DNA of 64,000 nt from Deinandra increscens subsp. villosa (Eukaryota; Streptophyta; Magnoliopsida; Asterales; Asteraceae). Numbering within the stretch: the stretch's first letter is position 1; the number at the start of each line of letters is the position of its first letter. Below are positions 23,249 to 33,492 of this stretch, in pieces. The position numbers and the translations under genes are program-made. The DNA lies in NCBI GenBank assembly GCA_039602395.1, contig JBCNJP010000012.1, positions 28,630,454 through 28,694,453 of the forward strand, read 5' to 3'. The notes beneath the pieces are model-generated. The model made no database searches, was not told where the DNA came from, and was given only the letters and a program-made list of their open reading frames with translations.

Positions 23249-26200
23249 CTAAGCTGCTTTGTAGAACACTCCGCATTCCAGCACAGTTGGCTCAATTACA
23301 AGCCTCAACATGTGCTCAGCTCTTGATGGACTTAGAATTTCTCGAAGCTTCAGAATGATGTCTGTCATTTGCAGCAAAGTAAGGTATGTAGTGGCCTTGT
23401 GAATGTTTACAACTTGAGTTGTGCCATTTGCCATTTTGAAAGTGAAATCAAAGGTAGCTTCATCCAATGTCCAACCCACAATTTGTCTCTTTCTGGGTGG
23501 AGCTTTTCTTTTCTGCCTTTGATCTCTTTTGTTCTTGGCATGCATCAATTTCCTTTTTCTTATCAACCTTTCTTCATCAGAATCCATTGTAGATTCTGGC
23601 ACAACAGGTCTCTTGCCTTTGTCAGATGAAGAAGGGCCAGTTTGGGCTTCAGTAGGTTTGGTGATGGTGGTAGAAGGTTCATTGATGGTGAGTAGAGGTA
23701 GGGAAGTTTGTGTTGGTGGTCTATCAGCTTCTGGTGTAGGGCTTGAAGGTGGAGTAGGTGGGAAGATATCAGAGAAATCCATGGTAGGTGGAGGCTTCTT
23801 CCTGAGGGGAACTATGGGTGTAAAGTTATCTGTTCTGTACTTGGGATTGGCAAGTTTGGTGGCAACTTTCTTGGAGATGGAGGGAGGTTTGTAGGATGTG
23901 ATGGAAAGTGACTGTAAGATAGATGGAACTGTTGTAGGCATTGGGTTTGGGTTGTAAGTGAAAGAAGGTGGAGGTGGTACATCTACAATATCAGTAAATT
24001 TAGGTTTAACATTTACAGTTGTTGTACCTGAAATGAGCTTTGAAGGTGAAGGCATCACCAAGTTAGGATTGATAGCAGCAATATCTCCTTTAAGCTCATA
24101 GAAGATTGAATCTATCAAGCTGCAAAGTTCCCTAACTTGCATCTGAGCTACCTCTTTCTCTTTCTTCACATTTCTAACCACAAGTGCCCTTTGTACCTTC
24201 TTCATCAGTATGTAATTCTCATCATTCTTTGTCAGCCTGGTAGGCAAATGAGAGGCAATCGAAATCAACCTCTGCCTATCAGTTTCAGTCACTGCATCCA
24301 AATCATAATCCTTTAGTCTCCAGTTGAAATACCTAGTCTTTTCCTCTTCAAGTAAGTTCTCAAATACACTATTTTGCAGGTACAGATCATATTCCTCTTG
24401 TAGTTCTTTGGCTAGCCTCTCATCTTCTGCTACCCTTTTGGCATCTTCTACCATCTTCACTATAGCCTCAGCTTTAGGAGTTTGAGTCACATGTTGAATA
24501 GTTTTAGCAATGTCAGCTTGAACAGGTTCTTCAGTTTGAACTGGCTCAGTGCTCCTTAAGGCTATCAAAGTTGCTGCTATATCCTCTGCTCCTTCACTTC
24601 CTTGCTCTTCCAGTTGAACACTCAGCTCAGCTTCCACTTGAACTTCCGGTTGAAGTTCCGGTTGAACTTCCGCTTGAACAAGAATTTGTCCTTCAGTCAC
24701 CACCTGAGGTTGGGTGACTTCAGGTTCTTTATCAGCTATCTCCAGCACCTCTGTGCCTTCTTCTTCACCTATCAAAATTTCATCTCCTCCTTCAGTCATA
24801 GTAGCAACTGCAATAGTTGCAGTGCTTTCTCCAACATCAATTGCTGCCTTGCTGGTGGAGGCAATATTTCCTACAACTTGATCACTGGCTCTTTCAGCCG
24901 GAAAAATGACATCTTTGAGGAGTGTCATGATCATGTTGATGTGCTCAGGGAGAGCACCAGCAATCAACATGGTTGACTGTACAAGCTCAGTGAGGTTGGG
25001 GTCCTCAAAAGGAGAAATAGCAATCAGTTGACTGCATTTCATGTTCACCCAACTTTCTTCAACAGTGAAGGGGTTTACACCAATTCTTTGACAAGCTGTG
25101 GCTCTAACTTCAGCCGGTATCCTTTCAACTTCTTTAATTTCTGTTATAACAGGCCTTGAGGGCATCTTCTCCCCCAATTTGACAGTTCAGCTTCATCAGC
25201 AATAACAGCTTCATCAGCTTCTCTGATAGGGTTTGAAGGACCTGCTTCAGTTTGAATAGGATCAGCCTGCACCAAATGAGCATCAGTTGCATTCAAAGTA
25301 TCAACTTGTGCTTGGAGAGAAAGGTACAGTTTCGTCAATTCAGGTAGTGTATAACTGTCCTCAACTGGCTTTTTACCAACATCCGTGGACAAAACCAAGC
25401 TATCAATCCTAGATTGATCAGCAGTGGTACCCATGGCTTCTTGGCACCTAGATTCTCTTCATCTATTTCAGCAACCCTTGGTTCCAATAAAGGACTTCTA
25501 GGTGCTGATTCAGAGAAGATTTCCGCAAATTGGGTCTTATTGATGTTACTGCTGACACCAAGATCCAGTGAGGATCCTTGGGCAGCGGCAGCCCTTTTTG
25601 CATGAATCTTTTCTTGACTCCTGAGATTCACCTCCGGTGAGGAGTGGGGGTTCAGTGCTACAGGGTCCTAGCCTATCAGGATGTTCTCATGTAATGAGGT
25701 AGGTGAGTTAATAACACCTTCATCTAAGCCAAGATTGAGAGCACTGTCACTCCTAGGTGACAGGGGTTGTAGGGTTGAAAAATTTTCAGATGGGGAAGGT
25801 ACATCTGCTTCTAATGACCCCCCCCCCTCAAATGAAGGTTCATCCCTAAGAGAAAATCCCAATTTGACCAGTTTTCGTTTAGGATTTTTGCCTTGGATGG
25901 GGTTGGAACCTTCGGGTTGGCTGGTGGTGCTAGGTGGAGGAGACCTAGTGACAACATTGCTCTGTCTTTTGAATATGACAGGAGGTGAGTTTGATGAGGA
26001 GGTGGCAGTGGTAGTGTTTGTGGGAGCTTTCCTCTTTTTAGATTGATAAGTTTTGATGGTAGAGGAAGCTGGGACAGATGTGGGATCAGAGGCTATTGGG
26101 TCTATAGCTCTGTCATCTTGAGCTTGGGGCTTAGTTGCTGCTACAGTTTTCGGTTGAACCTCTGCAGTAGCAGGTTCATCTGGAAACTGCCTTGGAATAG

Positions 26201-26976
26201 GTAGGGGATAGTCAGTGTCCCTTCCAAGAAATACAGTCTTGTTTAAAGCAAGGTTTGAAAAAGTTTTCTCATTAAGAAGTTTTTGGTGCAAAATTGTACC
26301 AAGCCAGACGATTTGGGGGTACTCTTCTTTGAGAATGTATGTAAAAAATCTAGGGTACTGGTAGACATATTCAGAATGAATGTTGGATTTTAGGGCTTGA
26401 AAAATCAGTTTGGAAAAATTGAAGTTTTCACCTTTTACCACCGCATAGAAGGCGGAAGCCTGTTCACTGGCAAGCTCGTCAAATCCACCTTTCTTTGGAG
26501 ATAGGCACACCAGAATTGTATGAGCCAGGAATCTCCATTTGTATGGTGGGTAACTGCCCTTTCTTGATGGTTTTGCTCTGCAGGGAACCACCGTATCCAA
26601 GATATCTGAACAAGCGGAGATACTTCATGTGATCAACCACTTCATATTCACCTTCATCCCTTAACTTCAACAGTTTTCGCACTTTTGCTTCATCAATTTC
26701 CACTTCTTTCCCCTGAACGGTTGACACGATCTTGTCACTACCATTTTCGCCTTCGGTAACCCTAGCATGAAACCCAAAGTCATCCATCACTTCTTCGAAA
26801 ATTTCAACTTCAACAGTGAGCGCATGATGAAAATGAGATCTTTTGATGAAGTCTATCATGCCGTTGTAGATGTCAGTTTTGCTTGGTGGTTCTAGGTACG
26901 CCACCAAGTTATGTTCTACAGGGAACTTGGAATCACCGATGGGCTTCTTGCCACTAGCCTTTGCTTTGGGAGCCAT
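23249..26976 (-). pseudogene. Broken Sirevirus third ORF
   Basis: This is a diverged homologue of the intact protein at 48700-52491. It starts MAPKAKASGKKPI and keeps the same block order: N-terminal block with PYKWRFLAHTI and FYAVVKGE, a central block (VRATACQ.. to TMLIAGALPE), a C-terminal helical block (RLISIASHLP), and disordered linkers. It is broken by a +1 frameshift near 26550, an in-frame TAG at 25668-25670, and frameshifts near 25430 and 25170. The last 642-residue piece is still open. A coding-like tail continues past the stop to about 22980, which suggests a longer original C-terminus. Confidence 0.85.
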
Positions 26977-27112
26977 TGTTGATACGGGTTTGGAGAGTAT
27001 TGACGGTTAATCGGAAGTTTATCGGAGAGGGTTTGAGAGAAATTTGGGAGTAATTTCTATGTCGGGTTGAGAGAAATGGGAAAACCGACGGTAATAGGTA
27101 CTGGATACTAAG

Positions 27113-28262
27113 ATCTTTCCCCGAGGATTAGTGTTTTCTAAGCTCTCATCCTTGTTTATAGGAGGACTTAGTATATGGATTATGGGAATATGTGTGTCCT
27201 TCAATTCCTTGAATGCTGGTCCAAAATTTGCTAATGCGTCCGCCTCAGCATTCTCTTCTCTAGGTTGCTGTTGTATATTAAAATTTTGAAAATCATGGGA
27301 TATAGTATAGTCTTCACTATTTTCAGGTACTTGGCTAACTTTTCTCATTTCACTGCATAAGATCCATTAAAATGGTTAATTAAAAGTAAAGAGCCGACAT
27401 ATACCTGGATGTGTTGAATCCCAAGATGTAGGGCTAGTTACATCCAGCAATCAGGGCTTCATATTCTGCTTCATTGTTGGTTTCCTGGAATCCACACCTT
27501 ACAGCCTGGGGTATCATGATTCATGTCCCCCTGTGGCGATTTCAATATGATTCCTAGGCCTGTCCCCCTGACATTGGATGCTCCATCTGTGAATAACATC
27601 CAGCCTCCTAAGATTTCCTCTTATTGTAGGTGCTGAAATTCTTGGTCGACTTCCTTTTGTATATCATTACTGAAATCAACCACAAAGTCCGCTAGAGCCT
27701 GTGATTTCATGGTTGTTCTCGTTTCTTAAACTAAGTCATAGGCGCTTAGTTTGACTGACCACTTTGCCATCCTACCTGACATCTCTGGTTTTCTCAAAAC
27801 AGACTTGATAGGATAGTTAGTCTTTACATGTATAGTATGTGTTTCAAAGTAATGTCTAAGTTTAGTAGTAGCCATACTTAAAGCTAAAATAAGTTTTTCT
27901 ACATGAGAATACCTGGATTCAGCATCGAGTATATTTTTACTTACATAGTACACTGGGTGTTGCTGGCCTTCGGCATCCTTGGCCAGCACTGCACTTACCG
28001 TGTTTCTCGAAACTGAAATGTATAGAGACAATGGTTCTCCTAGTTCTGGTTTCATTAGGAGTGGTGCCGAGGATAGATATGTTTTCAGATCCTGGAAAGC
28101 CTTTTCATGCTGGGTCGTCCATTCGAATCTTTTGTTCTTTCTAAGGATGTCGTAGAATTCACGGGATCTCTCCGAGGATTTCGAGATAAATCTGTTCAGA
28201 GTTGCTACTCTACCTGTTAGCCTTTGTACATCCTTGGTTGATTCTGGTGACTTCAGGTTCAT
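27113..28262 (-). pseudogene. Tat gypsy RNase H and second (aRNH-type) RNase H
   Basis: The first RNase H (28262-27726) includes FEWTTQHEKAFQDLK, PVYYVSKNI and SRYSHVEKLILAL. A second RNase H follows at about 27720-27113 with GWMLFTDGASNVRGTGLG, NNEAEYEALIAG and EENAEADALANFG, but with frameshifts and stops. Two consecutive RNase H domains are the hallmark of the Tat lineage. The reading ends at the Sirevirus fragment insertion at 27112 and resumes in integrase at 22224. Confidence 0.85.
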
Positions 28263-29141
28263 TATTGCTCGAATCTGTTTAAGACTGGCTTCAATTCCCT
28301 TTTTGTCACCATGTATCCTAGGAATTTGCCGGCACCCACTAAAAAAAATGGCACATCTCAGGATTCAGCTTCATATTATACTTGTCCAGGATGTCAAGGG
28401 ATTCCTTCACATCCTGGACATGGCTGTTCATTTTCACGGATTTGACCACCATATCATCGATGTACACCTCCATGGTGTCCCCCAGCTTCTCTTTGAACAT
28501 CATGTTCACTAGCCTCTGGTAAGTGGCACCTGCATTTTTCAATCCAAAGGGCATAATAATATAGCAATAAATACCTATAGGGGTGATGAATGCAGTGTCT
28601 TCTTGGTCATCAGGTTCCATTTGGATTTGTTGGAATCCTGAGGTTACGTCCATGAATGTTAGCATTTCATGGCCTGCTGTAGCATCCACCATTAAGTCTA
28701 TATGTGGTAAGGGGAAAGGATCTTTGGGAATGATCGGTTAAGGTTAGTGTAATCCACACAAACCCTCCATTTGCCGTTTTTCTATTGCACCACCACCACA
28801 TTCGCGAGCCATCTTGGGAATTTCACTTCTCTTATCATCCTATTATTGAGTAGACAATCCACTTCTTCCTGGATGATCACATTCTTTTCTAGGGCATACT
28901 TCCTTCTCTTTTGGTGCACTAGCCTGAAAGAAGAATCAATTCCAAGTTTATGGGTAATAACAGTTTTGGAAATACATGTCATATCTTCATGGCTCCAGGC
29001 GAATGTTGACATTCTAGACCTGAGGAATTCTACTAGTTCTTTTTCGATAGGTCCAGGGATATTAGTGCCAACTGACACTTTTTTCCCAGGATGCGAGGGA
29101 TCAAGCACTACATCCTTGACGTCCTGTTCCCTTGCTTCCAA
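28263..29141 (-). pseudogene. Tat gypsy reverse transcriptase
   Basis: The minus-strand translation runs from LEAREQDVKDVVLDPSHPGK through MSTFAWSHEDM, the KNGKWRVCVDYTNLN block, LTFMDVTSGFQQIQM, and PFGLKNAGATYQRLVN to the catalytic VYIDDMVVKS, then LDKYNMKLNPEMCHFF. Stops lie near 28782 (after VVVVQ) and at 28336. The catalytic core from 28692 to 28339 is open. No other part of the RT is missing. Confidence 0.88.
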
Positions 29142-29282
29142 GATGTCCCTGGACCTCTTATGTAATTGTTATCCTTGGCGGGTTTATGCTGAGATCTTCA
29201 TTGATGATGTGTGACAATCATTTACTTCTTGCTGATCACTATGGATAGTGACTACCCCCCAGGGCGTTGGTAGTTTTACACA

Positions 29283-29919
29283 CTAGTGGTAGGTTGATGG
29301 GACGGCTTTCATTTCATGAATCCAGGGTCTCTCGAGGATGATGTTGTACCTGGATAGTGCATCCATGAAACAGAAGCGTTGCATTGAGTTTACACCTTCT
29401 ACATATAATGGGAGCTTGACCTCTCCCAGGGTATTCTTGGTCTCTCTGCTGAAACTTACATGTACCATGGATTTGGCTATGATCTCCTCATGGGGTATTC
29501 CTATCTTGGTTAACGGTTCAAGTTGAATAATGTTAACTGAGCTGCCCCCATCTATTTATTAGGATTCTTTTCACAAAATGGTTGGCGATGTAGAGTATGA
29601 TCACCAGTCCATCACTGTAAGGATCCAGAACGTTACACCTGCCATCTTCCTCAAATGTTAAATCCTTCAAATCTGATCGGACTGAGGCTTTGACCGGTTT
29701 CCTTGGTACGTCTGACTTGACTTCCCTCACATGTCTCTTAGCTGTAGAATAAGAAGTACCACAAATGTCAGAACCACCAGAAATAAAATGTATTACCTTG
29801 GCATCTGGAGATGGGGATGCAGCTCGCTCAGGATGTCCACGGGGTCTGTCTGCATCCTGGGTTTGGTCACTGCCCCTGGATTTTGCACCCTGATTAGCGC
29901 CGTTGGACCTGTCTTTCAT
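29283..29919 (-). pseudogene. Tat gypsy protease region
   Basis: VIHFISGGSDICGTS and LTFEEDGRCNVLDPYSDGLVI precede the active-site region, where a frameshift at about 29555 (RWGQLS) has destroyed the expected Asp-Gly-Ser phrase. Downstream, VKLPLYVEGV and FMDALSRYNIILERPWIHEM are the usual flap and C-terminal motifs of Tat proteases. It is inactive as it stands. Confidence 0.75.
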
Positions 29920-30178
29920 TCTCCCTAAGAGTTCTTTCAGGTAGCCTTTGCTTAGTAAATAACTGATTTCCTACCGCATTGCTATGCAATCCTCGGTCAA
30001 GTGACCAAAGTATTCATGGTAGGCACACCATTTGGACTTGTCTTTCCAAGATGCAGGTTTCTCGGACTTCCTGGGCCACCTTGCCTTGTCACCCAGGTCT
30101 TGCATGGCATTGATGACACCTGCAACAGCATTACTAGAACAAAACTAGTTAAAAGTAGGATATTTTTCCTCTGTTTGT

Positions 30179-31298
30179 CTACATCCTGGTCGACCTATTG
30201 ACCCTAGGATTATCGGGTCTGGCATATGGTTTGGATTTCCGAGACGTAGGATGTGTCACATCTGATTTCCTGTTAAAGTGTCCGTATCCAGGGGACACTT
30301 CAACCTTTTCTTCTATTTTCTTGTCTTCTTCAAGCCTGATGAAGCGTAGGGATCTATGCCTTACTTCATCTAGTTTGTGACAAAGATTCATCACAAGGTC
30401 TTCATAGAACAGTGGATCTTTTTTCAAGCCAATTTTGAAGGCCTAGACCGCCGTAGCCATATCCATGTTGGGGATATCTAGGGCTTCCCTTCCAAACCTA
30501 CTCACATAATTCCCAAGAGATTCATTTGCATCCTGGGTTACCCTGTATAGATCACTCGCCAGTTTCTCAAATCTACGACTACTAGAAAACTGGTTGTTGA
30601 ATAATTTATTTAAATGCGAAAAGAGGTGATAGAGAAAGGTGGAACACTGAGGAGCCATCTCAGGGCTGATCCAGTGAGTGTGGACCCAAATCCCTTGCAC
30701 AGGCATGCTTCTTTAATATCGGGAGGCATATATATCACTTACATCCTCTCCCTGTACTATGCCACATGCTCCTCAGGGTCTGTTGTACCGTCGTAGAGTT
30801 TCATTTTGGATGTCTGTAATATTTTTGGGATGTCCACGTCACATACTAGGGATGCGAACCGGGAAAGCCACTCGAGGGTGCCACCTCTGGAATGGGCTGA
30901 ACCACCCCGCGCACACTTGAGATCATCTCCTTTAACTTCTGAAGTTCTTTGGCCACTACTAGGCTGACACCTGCATCCTGCACAGATCCATTAGTATTAA
31001 GGTTAAAGTTTGAGTTTCTCAGGATGTTACCGGCATCCTGGGTAGTGGTGCCCCCAATATTCATAGTTGACTCCCTGAAAGTTGTCATCCTAGGCATATT
31101 AGCCAAGGCTGAAGTTGTGAGTCCCTTCTCCATCTGGATGATATCCTCAGGAGGGTTGGAACTGTTTCTGGGGGTGTTAAAGTTCAGCATCGTGGGACGA
31201 ATAGGGGACACTAGAGTCCGATCTCTGCCTTCTACCTCCGATCTCAACCTAGCCACCTCACCCATCACACCCTGGTTCACCTTTAATTGCTGCTCCAT
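30179..31298 (-). pseudogene. Tat gypsy Gag
   Basis: The N-terminal part (31298-30846) starts MEQQLKVNQGVMG. The capsid-like retrotransposon gag domain follows in other frames: LYDGTTDPEEHVAQYRERM, GSALRWL, then FNNQFSSSRRFEKLASDL and ESLGNYVSRFGREAL. A C-terminal stretch, MNLCHKLDEVRHRSLRFIRLEEDK, ends near 30179. At least two frame changes and a stop (at about 30441) break it. Confidence 0.78.
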
Positions 31299-31609
31299 GT
31301 AATGTTACATTTTTGCAAACATGGTGAGGAATTCATCATTAGAGACCATAACCGGAGTCTGCACGCCACGTCCTGATCCCATAACACCATAGCTGAATGA
31401 TTGGTCGGTGCTGTGTTTCATGGTATCCCCTAATGATGTGTTGAACGGTGGTGGTGGTGGAGGAAGGATAGTGCTGGTTTATGATGAAGTGTTTGCAGGA
31501 GCGGATGCATTCGAGGAATTCAATTGTGTCAACATTTTTTGATAAACTTTTGTAAAAATCAAGTTTAAGATGAATCTTGCAAGAGTTTGAAAGAAAATTG
31601 ACACCAATT

Positions 31610-31630
31610 TCCCCACGGTGGGCGCCAAAT
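31610..31630 (-). promoter_or_regulatory. Primer-binding site of the Tat gypsy
   Basis: On the minus strand, TTTGGCGCCCACCGTGGGG follows directly after the LTR end, in the position and style of Tat/Athila primer sites (TGGCGCC start). Confidence 0.8.
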
Positions 31631-32333
31631 TGTTTTGGCTAAAAATTACAAGGTAATTTTAAGTAACAAAATCCGTTTATGAGGTATGGTGTCTAGGATG
31701 CAAAGTTTATGAAAGAATGTAAAACAGTGTTAATTCAAGGAAAAATAGATGGAATGCAACATAATCAACGAATTCCCAGGATGCAAGCAAGAAAACAGAG
31801 ATTTGACGGGGGAAAAATCCCTTAATCCCTGGATGTCTCCAAGGACCACCGAAATAAAAAACCTCGAGCAACGATAACACACGTTGCTAGTTTATTCCAC
31901 TGAAAATAATTCGAGTACAATGGTTTGCGGTTGTAGCTAAGTGAGTATGAGTGAGTACAAGTGTTCGTAAGTTATGAAAATGAGACCTAAGCCGCCTATA
32001 AATACATGGATAACCTAACTAACTCCCCTAGATTTCTGGGATCTTCTCTGTAACGGTATTTGACCGTTATAGACTGAATATTCCGGCGATTCTTCATCTC
32101 CATGCGTCTTCTAGCTCGAGACTAAGTCCAAGTGACCCGTTTCTTGACCTTTTCCACCTGGCTATCGATCAAACAAAGTCAAAGCAAATCGTTAGTAGCG
32201 ATGCCCGAGCATGCTGGGTGACCAAGCATGCTAAGATCAAGTAGTATACACAATTAACCCCTGGATGCATGACATCTTGGGACACAAATCTAATAAAAGG
32301 TACCGAGAATGTAGGGATAAATTCAGGGCATAC
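31631..32333 (-). repeat. 5' LTR of the Tat-lineage gypsy
   Basis: This is the right-hand LTR, colinear with 8873-9579. Its outer end (GGGCATAC) has lost the terminal ACA seen in the left copy. It carries the CCAGGATG word at 31777. Confidence 0.88.
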
Positions 32334-32400
32334 CTTTATGTAGTTAAAACCTTCATTTAAACCCATGGGAAGTCATGATATGTTTACTAGATTTAGTCAA

Positions 32401-32442
<42 letters not shown>

Positions 32443-33492
32443 ATCTTAGTCTTGTGTTTCATTTAATCCACTAACACATTTATGTGTTAGTATTTGGGTG
32501 CCATGTGTCTACAATATAAATAATTATCTACTAACAATGTGTTAGGACTTCTACATAAATTCCATGATCATTTTATATCTAATAACACATAGTGTTAGAA
32601 CTTTTATAATGTTTAGCCATTTTATGTCCTTTAGTTTTTAAATCTACTAAAACTTTAGTGTTAGGACTTTTTATGTTCATTATTATGAAAGTGGAGATGA
32701 AGGGCTTTATTTATAGTGGTAATTGGTGGTTGAGTTTAGTGGTATGATGGAGGGTGATGTGTAATTTTTCTTGTCATAGATATTAAGTGGTGGTGGAGGA
32801 GGATGGTGTGTAAGCATCTTTGCCACATTAATTTAAATGGTGGTTGGTTGTAAAGCTTAATCTAGTTGAAAGGCAATTCTATTAATCCAAGTTGTAGGTT
32901 AATTTTTTTTATAAATTTTGTATAAAGTAACCTACGAGTTATGGAGGATCTAATATAATAAGTTTTTTGTAAAAATCCTAAGTAACCAAAACTAGTAGTG
33001 TTAATGTTTTTATCAAAACTACAAAGGTGGTGAGTCTGAAAACAATAACATATTGCATTGTTTATTTATTTACATAATGTTTTATGTAATAAGGCTTTTA
33101 ATACGCGAATGTTTAACAAAATAGTTCCTTTCTTTCACGTGATTTTTAAGCTTGACTATCGAGGATATTTAAAACCAAGTTGTTTTAAATAATTAAATCG
33201 CTTAAAAGTTTGGCGTGTCATTAATATAATCCCATGACACTGGTTCCTAAGAAAAATATGAAAAGTACATTTTTATATTTGCTTTCTTATTATTAAAATT
33301 CCATAAATTGTTATATGATATTTTCTATATGTTACGGGTATACGTTTCCAATACAAATGCGGGGTTATCTCGGTTGGATTTATCATGCATAATTGTATTT
33401 AATAGTAAAATTAAATAAAGTAATGCACATATTTAATAAAATTATAAAGTCAAAGCGACGAGTTGATGTGGAAATTTTTGTGGGTTGTCACA
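32334..33492 (-). repeat. Shared chromovirus-like LTR, part 2
   Basis: This is the continuation of the LTR interrupted at 8872. It contains a (TA)n run at 32404-32441 and the CTAACAC/GTGTTAG array, and ends GGGTTGTCACA at 33492. It is directly colinear with 1-1465. The downstream polypurine-like tract shows that it also serves as the 3' LTR of the second copy. Confidence 0.78.

Larger units (their letters stand above)
22225..27112 (-). mobile_element. 5'-truncated Sirevirus fragment: third ORF plus one LTR, with TSD
   Basis: This minus-strand insertion interrupts the Tat pol. Its 3' end is a complete LTR (22225-22914) with a polypurine tract next to it. Its 5' end lies only 136 bp upstream of the third-ORF start codon, with no 5' LTR, gag or pol. 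ATCTT flanks both sides exactly (22220-22224 and 27113-27117), as expected for one 5-bp integrase-made duplication. It is homologous to the intact element at 40561-53225. Confidence 0.75.
8873..32333 (-). mobile_element. Tat/Ogre-lineage Ty3/gypsy retrotransposon with nested insertions
   Basis: Two related LTRs (8873-9579 and 31631-32333) flank a minus-strand gag-pol. The 5' LTR is on the right, with a TGGCGCCCACCGTGGGG primer site beside it, and a polypurine tract lies beside the left LTR. Flanks give an imperfect TSD, CTTTG at 8868-8872 and CTTTA at 32334-32338. The order gag, PR, RT, RNase H, second RNase H, integrase, then an antisense ORF before the 3' LTR fits the Tat lineage. Coding parts carry frameshifts and stops, so it is not autonomous now. 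It hosts insertions at 12374-17493, 18766-21274 and 22225-27112. Confidence 0.85.

Noticed and set aside
23369..24976. Plus-strand ORFs of 86-124 residues
   Set aside because: They are shadows opposite the broken Sirevirus third ORF, with low-complexity composition.
22225..27112. Complete non-autonomous Sirevirus with two LTRs
   Set aside because: No LTR is found at the right-hand boundary. The sequence passes from the third-ORF leader straight into gypsy RNase H.
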